A stretch of 64,000 nucleotides of DNA from Balanoglossus misakiensis (Eukaryota; Hemichordata): the NCBI GenBank assembly GCA_040954595.2, contig CM082581.2, positions 7,440,001 through 7,504,000 on the forward strand. Direction: 5' to 3'. The position numbers were made by a program, and so were the translations under genes. The notes beneath the pieces are model-generated. The model did no database searches. It saw only the letters and a program-made list of their open reading frames with translations, and had not been told where the DNA came from. Shown here one piece after another: positions 26,606 to 40,200 of this stretch. The first letter of the stretch is position 1. Each line of letters starts with the position of its first letter.

Positions 26606-28447
26606 AACGGGTGGCATTTTGGCATAAATCATGTAAACTTGGTTCAAGTATGCTCTCAAAAGAAGTCGTTGTACTGAACTGCTGCGACAGAGCAATATAA
26701 CATTTCAAACGTCATTCGTTATCTAGTTTCAAAGCAACAGTCCATTCCTGAAGGCAGATCCGTGTGCGTCTAAATGTCGCTGGAAAGCCGTGTTCGATAT
26801 TGAGCGATAAGAGTATCCTTCAATTATACACCGAACGTGATGTTAAACTGCAAGCAACATTGGTTAATGAGCTAATTCCAACCGAAGTCAGGTCGAAAAA
26901 CAATGAAAGTGCATTAGGCTGCAAGGCGCGTAGATGTGGACCGTGCTAAAGTCGGGATTGATCATTCGGGAGACGGGGAGGGTCTACCCTGAAACCATGA
27001 TGGCTGACTGTAAAAAAAATATCAGGTGCGCCAAGGTACATGTATCGCAGTGGTGTCTGGGTAAACGAGGGAGCGATGAAGATCTGAGAGTTTTCAATTG
27101 AGTAAATTTGGGCGAGTAAATTTGAGACTGAAATGTCCAAGTCGAATCGGTATCGTATAATTATCTGCATTCAAGAGAGAGAGAGCTAACGACTTGGTTA
27201 TCAGACTCTTGTTGTCAACTAGCCTAACAACCGACATTATACAGGAAATTATTAATCTCATATATGCAAAATCGAAGGGAGCCGGGGAATAAAAAGAAGC
27301 GGCGTTATACTCCAAGGAAATCCAGTCCGCTGAAGAACACGAAGAACACTTGGAATCCACCTCAGCTCTGTATATAGCCAGGCACTTGTAATTACAAGTA
27401 GACTGATCGCCTCCGATTAAGACGCGCTTAGTGCGACGACTGTACAGCGAAATCGAGAAAAAAAATGCTGAAATGTCGCCAAGGATGCAGCCATACTTAT
27501 AGCCGTGCGACAATTGAAATGCTTCTTACGGAGAATGGAATGCATTCTATTAACTTCAGTCGGGCGTTCCTCAAAAGGGGATTGTACTTCTCAATGAAGT
27601 CGGCTCGTTTCATCCTCGCCGTGCATCGGCCGACAGAAGATCTCAGCAAATGTTCAAGGAACGTTACGTCAATTAGTTTCGAAATTGATGGATCCGATGG
27701 AGTAAAAAAATGCTCTCCATTCATCACGTACTTTTAAGTGCCATTTCCCTTGCCAAATTGTCTGCAAATCGATCCATTTGGCCGAAATGTAAATCAGATA
27801 TCTTTTTTCTTTGGAATTTCGATCCGAATAAGGGGGGAAAGTTGACCGTTCAGATAAATGGACGAAATTTGTTCCCGGGGTTCATAAAGATAACTGTACA
27901 GGGCGAATGCCACCAAACGTTCATTTGCATCCTGGAAATAAAACACCTTCATCCAAGGGACACGTTATTTGATGTCGGGCTTCTACAAAAATTCCAATGG
28001 AAAACTCAACCTTGTAAGCGTACATTGTCAACAAGAACTAATACACGCGCCATTGCGCTGTTAACAGACACTTGTTCGTACAACCACGCACAGTGTGGAC
28101 ATTATTAATCTGAGGGAAAGTACAATACCCTATGGCACTAAAATGTATGTTTAATACAATACTTGCTTTTGTTTATCGCGTGATTAAATGGAATTCAATT
28201 TGATTAGCGCTATGATACGGGCTCTATGGTATTCGTTAATTGATCAGTGACATATTGACTGAACATTTATAATGCATAGGCTAGACTTCCAGTTCATTAG
28301 CTGTAACCACAACACCCGTGGAAATAAATGTTGTTGTTTTTCATAGGGTTTGTTTTGGCAAGGTCGTCCTGACCTCCACATATGGTGAACAAGCCAGTGT
28401 GCCAGGCTCATTATTACCTTCCTGTTCCCTGATGGGCTTCGGCATCA

Positions 28448-28500
28448 CGACATTAATTATTATTTAATTAGTAAAACATACATTGAACAATTAATATAAA
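28448..28500. promoter_or_regulatory. Homeodomain-type motif cluster
   Basis: CATTAATTATTATTTAATTAG and CAATTAATA occur within 50 bases, after a less AT-rich flank. It may be ordinary AT-rich DNA. Confidence 0.2.
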
Positions 28501-30721
28501 GAGCGTCGAACGTTTGTGGTTAATTGGAATTACCAGTTGTACTTTCTTAAAATGACTGGTAGATGTCGGAAAATGCTAGTTTACAATGTAACTGCAATGA
28601 TTGCATTCGGCAATGCGAAGCTTGTTTTAAATGGGCCAATTCATGTCTTTTTCTTACTTTTTATCAGTTTTTTACCTTTTTCACACACGAGATAATGTTG
28701 TGCCTGCCTCCTCCTTCTCCTTGTTCATCGTCAGTTTGTGAGCACAAGAAAAGGGGCACCCATTTTTCCTGAGAGTACCGGGGACAAATGTCAGCCGGTA
28801 ACATAATCATTAATGATCGAAATCAACAGTCGCCACCGCCATATGTCAAAACATGCAGAAAGCGAAAACACCTGCCCTACAATAGTTATTCTCTGGTTAA
28901 AATGTCATGAAAATGTCGTGGATATTACCCTTGCAAAACAAACTATATTTTACTCACCCTATGGTGAAATGACTCTATACCCAGCCTATACGATGAAGTG
29001 GAATTCGCATCGGTTTGACAAAGTTCTCCCTCTAATATCTGGTATATGCTCGTAGTCTATATTTGTACTGAAGTTGCAAGCGAAGCACGCCTACAGCCTT
29101 GATTGCATTTAGTTCCACCGTACCACGGAAGGTCACAAGGTTATTTTAGGGAATGGCGACTGGAAAGGTCGGTGTCCTTTTCTCACGTGGAGTTATTAAC
29201 TTCGTTACCGTATGCGTCGAAGAACTGCGACGACAGGTTGGATTTTCAACGACTTAGGGGAGACGGGGGCTAGCCATAGTTCAAGTGGCACATCTGTTCA
29301 GACAAACGGCAAACAACAAAAGTAGGCATGACGATCCTACACAGGTAATCGGTGATTATCCGTCTCATAGACACGACAGAGAACCATGAGTATGATAAAC
29401 AAACATGAATGCCCTTAATCAGGGGGTATTTTATAACTTTGCCCCGATATAGTTTTCGGTTTATCGTGTGATACGCTACGTTCGCGAAAATTTAAGAAAA
29501 CTACTGGGAAAGTTGCTAAATTCCACATTCAGGCCAGCGTACAACATATCTCTCAACGGCCGGTGCAGTAAAACTCAGAGGGTACTTTGGTGTCCGCGTC
29601 AGTGATTTTTTTTAATTTATCCGTTTGTTAGATGAAAGTCTACTATTTGAAGTAATCAAGTGCATGACTACCCACGGAGCTGTGAAATTGTGCTGAGCGA
29701 GTCTGATACTAAAGTGATAGCTTATTTCCTGGCCAGACATCATCAGTTTCCATCAATACAATGGCACTTCCCCACACCATCAGTTACCGCCATTTAAATG
29801 TATTATGTCATGTGGAGTAATAACATTGCAGACGTGCATTTCTACCTGTCAATGATCTGTTGCTATTATATTATATACAAAATTCCTCGGCAAACCTATC
29901 GGTTATTTAAACGTGTCTTTCGTTAAGATCTGTACATATTAAGTAGTTTTTCAGTTGCTGCGTCCACACATGTTATTATTGCAGATAAAACAATATTTAA
30001 ATGTCCCTGGAACAGCTTTGAAATAAGCCAATACCCTGTGTAAACTGTGAATGACACGGAACAAGACAGAAATAGGAAAACGTCTAAAAATGACCGGCCG
30101 TTGAACTTTCTGTACACAAGCACGTATGCAGTTGCAGCTTGACTGCATGTAGTCACTAAAATGAACAGGTTGTTCGCTGTGAGGTAATATAAATTTCTGC
30201 ACAAATCAAGAAAGTGGGTCACGGGTTTTTAATTCTGTGAAAAACAATCTGCAAACAAACGGCACAAAATACGAAGTTCCTCTCTTCTCACGACAGAAGT
30301 GACGTTAATCGTTTTAAAGGATTACATGGGGATTTCTAATCGGATGCTCTTAACCTTCGTGAAGTATTAATGCTCCACGTTTTATGAAGCTCTCGACATC
30401 ATAAAACTCGTCAGAGAAGAATTGACGTCCGCCAGAACTCCATAACTCAGAAGCCGCGATCATTGGTGATCAATTAGATGTTGAAAGAGGGTATTTTATG
30501 AGACAATGTTATAAGAGTGCCACCAGGCGTGAAGTGGTCTTGAATTACGGTATGGATCGTAAAGAACGGTTGATGAATGGTGGGTCAATAGGAGAATAAT
30601 TCAATTGTTTATCATAACGGCCATAAGTCATAAAGGTTTATGAAAACATTGAATGATAGTGGTGACTATCCGCGTCTTGTGTGGTCAACCAGGCGTGTAA
30701 TTTTGTGTGTCTTTATCTCTG

Positions 30722-30723
30722 TT

Positions 30724-30807
<84 letters not shown>

Positions 30808-30823
30808 ACTGTCTGTCTGTCGC
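30722..30823. repeat. (TCTG)n tetranucleotide microsatellite
   Basis: About 20 nearly perfect TCTG units end with one variant (CTAACTG). It yields Ser-Val-Cys-Leu repeats on the plus strand and Arg-Gln-Thr-Asp repeats on the minus strand; neither is a gene. Confidence 0.97.
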
Positions 30824-31193
30824 GTGCGAAGACGACAAACACTGGAAACAAAATCAACTTAGAGAGAAAATTTAAAAACCAGGTCTGTCAGGGAATTATA
30901 ACCATTCATAATAACCGCCTATGCATCATAAAATATAGCCACTCATAATAGCCAATGCAATAATAAATTGGACAGTGCGATTCAAGAAATCAAAATGCAA
31001 AATTATTGATTTGTGGGAAATGGAAAGAGTGAATTGGTCAGGGTATGCAGACAAATGAAATAATAATAAACACTGCTAGTCAAAATGGTTTATTGTCAAA
31101 CAATAAATTTACGAGCTGTCACTTCTAGTGAAATGTGGGAATGGAGGATCTCTGACTCACAGCAGTATTCTCTCTATACAATCCATTGTCACG

Positions 31194-31194
<1 letters not shown>

Positions 31195-31234
<40 letters not shown>

Positions 31235-31253
31235 CCATCATCACCATCATCAT
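31195..31253. repeat. (ATC)n microsatellite with CAC interruptions
   Basis: This is a second trinucleotide run of the same type as the one at 2 kb, about 18 units, with two ACC interruptions near its right end. The open frame across it on the minus strand is an artefact. Confidence 0.95.
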
Positions 31254-34200
31254 AGCAAAGTGATTTAAATAATTAGTAAATTGTGAATTTCTCTGTACCG
31301 GAAGCTCGAAGTTTGTTTTCCCGTGACTTATGTTAAATCTCTCAGGCAGTCTTTGAAGGACGCTCCCTTTTGTGTACATCCAACATTTACGCTTTACGGA
31401 GCCTGGAATTAGCCTCAAAAGGAAAACCCCTGCCGTTTGAAGTTTCCGTCTCGCCATGTCGGTCTTCTGTTCATTATCGAGTTTGTACGTACAGATAATA
31501 GCCGGCGAAAATGAGCGTCGGCGCATTTGTTGCTATGGTAATAGCATCTTTCCGACATCGTTAAGATAGACGTTTTGTGCACTTCCTTCTGAAGGTTGCC
31601 TTTAAATTTTAAAAAGAGTAGCTGCAGCCCGAAGCCAAATTTCTTTTACGGAAGACAAATTGAGTTAGCATGCTTAAAATAGGTCTTGAGAACCCAGCGC
31701 TGAGACGACACAAACACAAGAAATCGTCGCCGGTGTCCTTGCGCTTACATGTATTTGCGCAGGCGCATTTAATTAAGGAAGAATTAACTTAATTTCCGTG
31801 TAGCTTCCCACGGGTCGGAAATAAACTCGGACTAGACTTTTGTCAATTTTTATCACTCTTTGGATTCGTTGAAGGTCAAATGAGCGTTGATCCTTCGGTG
31901 TTTAAAAATGTCATTTAGCTAGAGTTTGGAAAAGCCCCTGTCCGCTGAGGCAGGCCGTGACAATCTATCAGCTGTCAATTTATCGAAAAGGGTAATACCG
32001 CTTGTCTGTGATTGTGTTCGTGGCCTTAGTATGGCTGCTCTGAAAAAAACTGATTAACCATAAACCTACACATGACGTCACCGGTTGCGTGATCTGTCAT
32101 TGCCCTGTGACAAACTTTTGTAGTTCAATTATTGCTGTAAACGTTCAATTGCAAAGTCTAAAACTTTAATGGACATTTCCTGGCAAGAAACTGTTGCAAT
32201 TCAAGCTCCAGTCAAGCACAAATTCGTCATTTTTACCACTACTTTGTTCAGTTCTGTCAACCTGTCAACCAAAGCCTCGAACATCTATAGTTCAAACAGC
32301 CCACGTGTACACAATAGGAACACGACTTGTTTACTGAATATGTGATAAATTACGAAACGGTGGTTTGGGTCATTTCTCATCGAGGCCCAAAAATAACGAG
32401 TCACTCGGGCAGACAAATATAACCGAAGAACATGTTGAAAACAAACCACACATTTTTATTTTTCTGAACGGAAGCACACACAAAGGTTCTTCGACATTTC
32501 TGAGTTCGGCATTGATTGGATGAACCTGCATATGCCGTGGGGGGTAGGTCGATTGTTGTAAGGACCCTCGTGTTCGAGTGACTGCAGATGAGCATTGTAC
32601 TCAATCTGACAACAGGTGGCGTTGTTCCATCGGTTACAGGATGGAATTCAGTAGAATGATTCAATCTGTTTATCCACTGCAGTTATTTGACTGCGTGAAA
32701 CGCCCAGAGATGACGTTCTATGTCAACAGATGGTATATACGTACATTCTTATTAAAAATCAGCTGTAGAGATACATAGGCTCTGTATTTGCATTCATTAT
32801 GTTTTGCTGTTCTCGAATTCCTGCTGATGCCGCCTCTCCGCAGACAACAGCAGGTGAGAACAATAAAGACTTAACGAAGGTAAACGTGGAGCGCCTATAC
32901 ATCCCGGCAGCTGATTTGAGTCAGATTGGCACACGTGTAGAATACATTGCTCTTTTTAGGGCTGGAGTAATTGCCAACAGCAACAGTACATGCCATGTGA
33001 TTAAACATAATTAAAGTTCTATTTTTCTTTCCAGTATATTTGCTGCGTACCAACCGCAATTGGTTGGGGCGTTGGGCTGCAACAGCCAGGAATATTGGGC
33101 ATATTTCAGTGATCAAAATAACATTAACAATCTGTCAAGAGATACTAAAACAATCAAATAATGTCAACAGTGGGCGACTTTGTTCCTTTTATTAGTACAG
33201 GGAGCATTCCATTTCTTGCCATATAAATTCTGAATTCCTATCACTCGTTGAACGAGTCCTAGATGATTCAACTGTTTGTTTTAACACTCATCACTTGTGT
33301 ACAATTCTAAATGATGTATCTCGGTGCTGTCTGCTGATGGGCTGTCCCCCAGATATTTCAAACTAATATCCAATCGCTGTAACATCTGCATATATGCTTC
33401 GTGACGTCCATACTAGTATTCAAGTACAGGAGTCCGTTTCCCGTGGATGTATTAAAAGAAGGTAACACACACCCACCGGGGGATATCTTTTCACGTATCT
33501 ATTTGTAGAAAATTCTGAGATTTAATCAGGGACTATTCAATTATGTGGAGCAAACCACGCATGCGCTGTTCACAGTGTAATCCTACATAGTATCTTGCTC
33601 TGAAAACTGTCATGGAAAACATTCTATCGGTCGTTGTAATAGTCGCAGACGTCATTTGGGCTTATTTGCAAAGTTTACTCGTCAATATGTAATCCGATGT
33701 TTGTTTTGAGAGTGATTCAGTGCGCTGGGAAAGCCTAACACACATCACGTCTACGAAATCAAACGCACGAGGTTTATATACAACACATCATTTGTAGTCA
33801 CGAGCGAGATTGGTTTGCCGGTTCACGGATAATTCGCCCCCGAACACCGGGTGTCGGACCGGCGATCAATGACGAAGAACATCCGTGCAGCCGGGGAAAC
33901 TGTCGACACGTACGACCCCTGCACGTCTCACTGATAAAGGTCGACTCAACGTTTATTTCCTCGGTAGGTTGACGGGCCAGTAATTGCTCGTCTAGACGTT
34001 TTTTTCTTACCACACAATAAAAACATCTGAGATGTGGCTATAGATGGTAGCCATTGATAGCACCCGGGTTCTAACTCGTGCGAGTGCATGGTTACGTTTC
34101 TTATTTCCCCCAAACTGACTCCCAATCGGATTACACGGAAATGGAAATTACTCGCCCGCGCATATAAACGAATTTATTCTGAGGAATAATTACGGGCCGT

Positions 34201-37200
34201 GGGGGAATTCGTGGTCCATGAATCGACGGCTTCAATGAATTCCGTCTGAAAAAACTTCTGCCCGGGTTTTATTAGAAAAAAAAGACGAACTCACCACGAA
34301 TGCATCGTAGGGTCTATGCTCAATTATTGTACATACACGTCGTATTGAGAGGAACCATGCTACTGCAGGAACAACAAATAATTCTGGTTAAAAGAAGTTT
34401 CCAAGGACGGTAATCTGGGTTATACTTGTTGGAATGTGTTCGCTTGCTGCAAATTTACAAAAAGTTCATCAACCCCCACTTCTTCACATTTCTCTACACA
34501 TTCTGCTCAAGTTTCTATGAAATGTCTTAAGATCAGCTATTCTCATGAATATATTGATTTATAACACAAGCTTAATTTTTTTTCTCATTATTATTGATGC
34601 ATACTTTCTGAGAAGCAATTCGATCGATTACTTTACTTTCGCTTGTCGATAATACGGTAAAAATAATTTTAAATGAGACAATATGATTTAAAATATTGCA
34701 GAAAGTGTATTCAGACTGTTGGCAACTATGATCCTGGCGAACGATAGCAAAGGAGCTTCCACTTCATACGAGGGGTGGGTCGGAGGAATGGGGGAGGGGC
34801 ATCTTGCAAACCTGTCTTTAGAGGAAAGATCACAGTTATAATAGGGTAACGTTTTAGAATTGGAAGTTTGATAAGATACGATAGTGATACGATATACCAT
34901 GCAATTCAATTCAATCTGATCGTACAATACAATATCTGGTAGGCCGCCAGATATGTGTAGGTTGGCGAAGTATTGACTTTCATCCTTGCATCTATTACAT
35001 AGATGGCGGCCATTTTGTTGTATTGTATCACCGAGTATAACTCGCGCACTGAGTTCTGTAAGCCCGGTTTTCGGTAAAACAAATATTATTACCTGTATTG
35101 ATATCATGATGGAGGACTGATCTAGGAATGTGTACATTTCTCTGTCGAAGATACCACACAGGGGTTGCCATAACATATTTTACTGGGCTGACTGAACCAT
35201 TTTATGTAACAAGCATGAGCTCTCTCCTGGAACACATATAATCAGTTGCGTCGTATCTTCAGGCTTCTGCAAAGCTTTAAAAAGGTTATCTCGGTTTTCG
35301 GGGCAGATAGACACATTCTTCGAGCACTGAGGCATTCCACAACTGGTGGTAATCGTTTGTGGCAATATACGAAATGTGAAACTTAATTAACACGCTCGCA
35401 TTCAAGCCCCTGTTCATTTGCAAAACTGTTTCTAACTCAATAATATTTGCCTATTACTGTAACCACATGGTCACGCTGGTCGAGATCCTTGTCTATCTTC
35501 AAAAGAACACCCATATCTCTACGTGAAAATTATTTTAAGGAAGTAGAATTATATCACAAAAATGAAATGCGGCCCTAGCTGTTGCATATTTTCGTTATGT
35601 ATTTATTTTAAAGTTAACAAAAATCAATTTTATCCAATGTTTCATAGGCTGCATCAATAGTAACTGTTGTACACCTGAAGAACAACACGTTTTTTTTATA
35701 GAAGTGAAGAAACGAAAACTATACTTGAACGTAGATTTTTAAATCAACCATTGGTGGTAATCTCAATGCACAGAAGCAGACAAGTCTTCACTTTATCTAC
35801 TGCTAGACTCTGGAAACGGCCTCACATTTCATTCGGAAAGAATATTTGTATCGCGCGACAGCACTTCGACGCTGCCGAAGATGTAAAAGTTCAAATTAAT
35901 CAGCGTATGGCAAACGTTAAGCACGTGGCCTTTTAGAACGGGTTAAGCTGTGGTAATCCCGCGCTCGTCTGGCTGGCGTTTTGAACACTCCGCCAGTAAT
36001 GGAAACTTGGAAAATTGACCTGTGCTGGAGTGTAGAGTTCGGGCAATTCATTTGGGCAATCTTTGAAGGCTCAGTTCGGTGTGTGAGTGTGAATTATGCA
36101 GGGGACTTCAGGAGATCTGGACCCAGTTGTAGTGTGTGGTGATGAGTAATGCAACATGATGGGATGAAATTCTCCGACTAATATCGAGGATTTTGCCCGG
36201 GAGCTGCTTAAGTCGATTCCCGCTGCACTGACATTTGACACATCGCCAGAGGCGGTAGGACCTATGACCTCTAACCTATTGCCTTGGCGGAGTTACTTTT
36301 CATGTCATAATTTCATATTAGACCTGCAAGTCAGCAGACATTAGTGCCTGTCGGCAGGACGTGGCCTATTTCACCGACGCTGCTATTAATCTCAGACGCC
36401 CTGCGCGGAATAAATTCGCTTGTTAAACTTTAAATGTTGCGCAAGGCGCATCAGAGCGAGAATGTGACGTTTCCATTAACGTGGATCATGCTGGCAAGTG
36501 TGGCTTCAAAACGCTAACACTGGTCGTAAAGAGAAGCAATCATATTCACCATGCATGTACAAGTATTGTTGAATAAAACGATATTCCTTGTACAGGTAAG
36601 GGTCAAACCTGTGGTTTTCTATATACATTTTCATGTGTAAGGCAGAGATGGGTAAAAAAGGTCTCGGAGTTCTACTTTCGTACTCTTTCAATTATCCTTG
36701 CCATTTCACATTCATATTCCAAGATTAGAAATCGTAACTGTAGTACCAAATACGTAAGTTAAGGCGTACGTGCAGTTTTCTGATGCTTTTTGACCTTTTC
36801 ATCGACGGACATGAATCGCCCATTTCCGCGTATTAAAGATTAATCGGAAGCAATGTGATGAAGACACTGATTAGACCAAAAAAGCCTCATTTGTTTACGT
36901 TAATATCAAATTTCACGTTCTTATCTCAAGTCAATGTATAGCAATGAAGGTAGCACCTGTGAAAAAATGAGCGTACATGTACTTGAATGAAAAAATTCTG
37001 GCACAATGCATGGTGTTATCAGGAAGAAGTACTCCACGTAAACAATCATTATCAGGAATATGAACTTTGATATTAAACTTCATTGGTACACAAGCCACGC
37101 CTACCCAAATCATTGAAAGTATGATGAAACCAATACTACCAAAAGGATATCTTGCATTATGTAAATAAGCATCAACTTGCTGTATATTTGCAACATATAT

Positions 37201-40200
37201 ATATAAGTCACCTGACTCTACTGTACTGTGAGACATTTCATCATTGCCAGCGAATTTGCATATTTAACGAATTTTTGTAAATACACAGTTACTGCACTGG
37301 GTTCTACGAAACTTGCTAAAAACCGATTTCATGCATATAAAACTGTACTATAGAGACATTGGTAACTTCGAGTTACATTTATGGCAAATTAACGCATAAA
37401 CTGAGCTTTTGTATTTGCTACGTAAAGTTATGACTTTACGGGAAGATATGTATAGACACTGTGCTGCTCCATATCAACAACGTATATATGCACACATAAC
37501 ATTCCAGTCACTGGGTATATTCGGGCTTGTGCTCGAAACGATAAGATCCCCTCTCTATCAGAGCGCCACCACTGTTTACTGTTATCACACTGGATCGTAT
37601 CTCAAGTGACACAAAAAAAGACCAAAAAATGGCACGTCAAATGACGACACCTCTGTCCTTTGGGATAAAAGATAACGATCAAAACGTAGACGGCAGTGTT
37701 CTATGTCACTCTCATTGATAAATCGATCGCGGTGTTGATGCTATGCCATATGACGCGCTCAGAAATGTATCGATGTAGGTTACACTCCCCGCCGAACGAT
37801 GACAAGTGTCGATACTGAATCGAAGGTAGAGGGGGGAAATGGACGAAGATAAAGTGCACCAGTTTCGATTGGGAACATTTCTCCAGGTGGAACCGCAAAG
37901 ATTGAGACACATGTCGACAGGAATGGTGTACCATCTTGGACAGATGCATGTCAAAATTGTTGGCGGCCCTAAGCCTTTTGATTTCTCAGCATCATAGCCA
38001 CTCAGGTAGTACGCACTGAGTCATATTCAAAAGTTTTCTCACATTTTGCTGAAGACTTTTTCTTGTCCTACTCGTCTGAAATATTCAAATCCGGGATCCA
38101 ACTCGGACACAAATCCACTGACGTTGATCAAAATAGCTTCAAATTTCAACAAGGATTCAACACGATCACGGTCTCAGGTGATCTGTAATCTTTGGATTAC
38201 CTAAAAGATTATTGAATTCGTTACGCGTAACTGTAGACCTAACAACTTGGATGAGTAACTCCCCCTCTAGGAATTACATCGCCCCTATTACTTTTCTTTT
38301 ACATACCATATTTAATTCCGTCTTATCCTGGAAAAAGAGTCTAACTGTGTCTGCATAAAACATGGAAAGTTTGAGAAGTCTGGGAAAGCATTTCTAAGTT
38401 GGACGACCATTTCTGACGAAACACTGGGTGTGCGTACACGCATGCGTCGGATGCACCCCAACGTGTTACTATTTGCATAATTAAAGCACAATTATCACCA
38501 GGTGTCGTGCCAGTCGCACGCGACAGAAAATCGATGCAAAGTACGGGCAGTGTTACTAATTTTATCGATTTTACATGCAAAAAAGTGTCGGAACGACATC
38601 AGTCACCGGTGGTGTAAATGTACGTTTCATTGACAAGTTTCAACAGATGACGCCGACGTCTGTTCCATATGAGAACAACTTCGATCCGCAACGAAATCGA
38701 CCACAGTGTGCTTTTTCCTTCAAGAACGTCCCAGCCGACCCTCGGGCTTTGTGGCCTTTCGGGACGCTGCTTTGAAAAGTCCTTTCGCGGTTACTTTGTT
38801 AAAAGTATTTCCCCAATGCTCTTGTGGAAAACAGACTAGATCAATAGCACACTCGTAAATTAAAGACGTGAAATGAAAATACTTCGTGGAAGCAGAAGTG
38901 ATATGCGTCATGTGTACAACATCATACTATCCAAGTAACGACTGTGTTAATCTACAAGCTGAGTGAGATCGCCCATTAAACAGCAAAACATCACGCAATG
39001 GCTTTTCATTCGGCAAATATTACTTGGTCCCTTTGAAGAAAGTATTGACTGACGCAGTTTCAGCATCTTTGAAAGTAAAGCCACTGGCTTCCTTGCAACT
39101 TGCGGCGGCCACGGCTCGGTGTAACAGCTACACACGATGTTCCAATAACAACACCAATATTATTTCTGCCCGTGGGTATAGAAAATGCGCACTGCGCCGA
39201 GTGCGTTCTCCGACCCACTTTCTCCGACAGCCGGCAGCCAAAACGCACGAGTGTTTCCCTGCAGTTAGATAAAATGCCCAGAATTTACACAAGACTCCGT
39301 GCTTCAAATAAAACTGTCAGCCGTCCCCTCCATTTCGTGTCAAATCGGTCTAACTGTCTCTTGATTAATTTGCTGGGGTGAGTGGAGGTCGGGCGGAGGG
39401 TATTTGGAGGGGAAAGCACGATATAGATAATTGGCTTATTTGTAGAAAATACCATCGTAGTGATCTTAAAACTCGTAAATTATTTGCTAAGTGATGACAA
39501 GGTCGGTGTGGAATATGGCCTTACGTATACACAACATCTAGAACGGACAATAAATTGCTGTCTGCAATTTTATTTCCAATTTTTTACGATCGCAGGCATT
39601 GAAAGATTTGCAAGCAGGAGCCATCCACGCAATACGAAAACAAGCGGAGCTTGTTTTGCATTTCGAGGCGTTATCGCATTGCGAAGTGTCGCATACTGTA
39701 AGTTGACAAAGGTCTTCGATTTAATCCGTTATCACTGCACTGCTGCCGAGTCGGTTCATGGCAAATAAAACCGGGTTAATAGCGATGATAAATTACCCGT
39801 CAGTCTGGTCACTTTCGGGACACTTATACGATTAAATGACGCACACGTCTGGACCAAAATAGACTCCTACATAAACTAACATTAACGAACAGCCACCCTA
39901 TGTCACATAAATTTGTATTTCTCGTCGTTAGTTCCCAAAATACAGTGAATATTTAGTTCCGAGTCTCTCTGACTTATATGTACTTCAGGACTGATACAAC
40001 TGTATTAGGTCTACATGATAAAGGGAATTGATCCCCCCCCCCGCATACATACGCAGTCAAACATATACGTACTGTATTTAAAGCCTTTGATCAGAACAGC
40101 AGCGGTATGGTACATGTCAGGGTGAGTTTCATCGGTTATTCCCGACTACCTCAACATTAAGACTGAAGTGTGCCCCGGCCCACAGTATCAGGGGGTGCTA

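Larger units (their letters stand above)
19920..30721. other. Intergenic, no supported gene
   Basis: About 10.8 kb of unique CpG-retaining DNA. It holds the homeodomain-type clusters, a full CRE palindrome (TGACGTCA, 20224-20231) and one exon-like open segment at 24.40-24.70 kb that I do not accept as a gene. The 132-codon frame at 27.7-28.1 kb shows no domain. Confidence 0.55.

Noticed and set aside
27710-28108. 132-codon plus-strand frame
   Set aside because: It has no recognisable motif and no splice or promoter context. A frame of this length is expected by chance in 64 kb.
30640-30948. Open frames with SVCL and RQTD repeats
   Set aside because: They are translations of the (TCTG)n microsatellite on either strand.
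34688-35176. 162-codon minus-strand frame
   Set aside because: It covers the repeat-like segment near 35 kb, has no domain, and its base composition does not differ from the surroundings.
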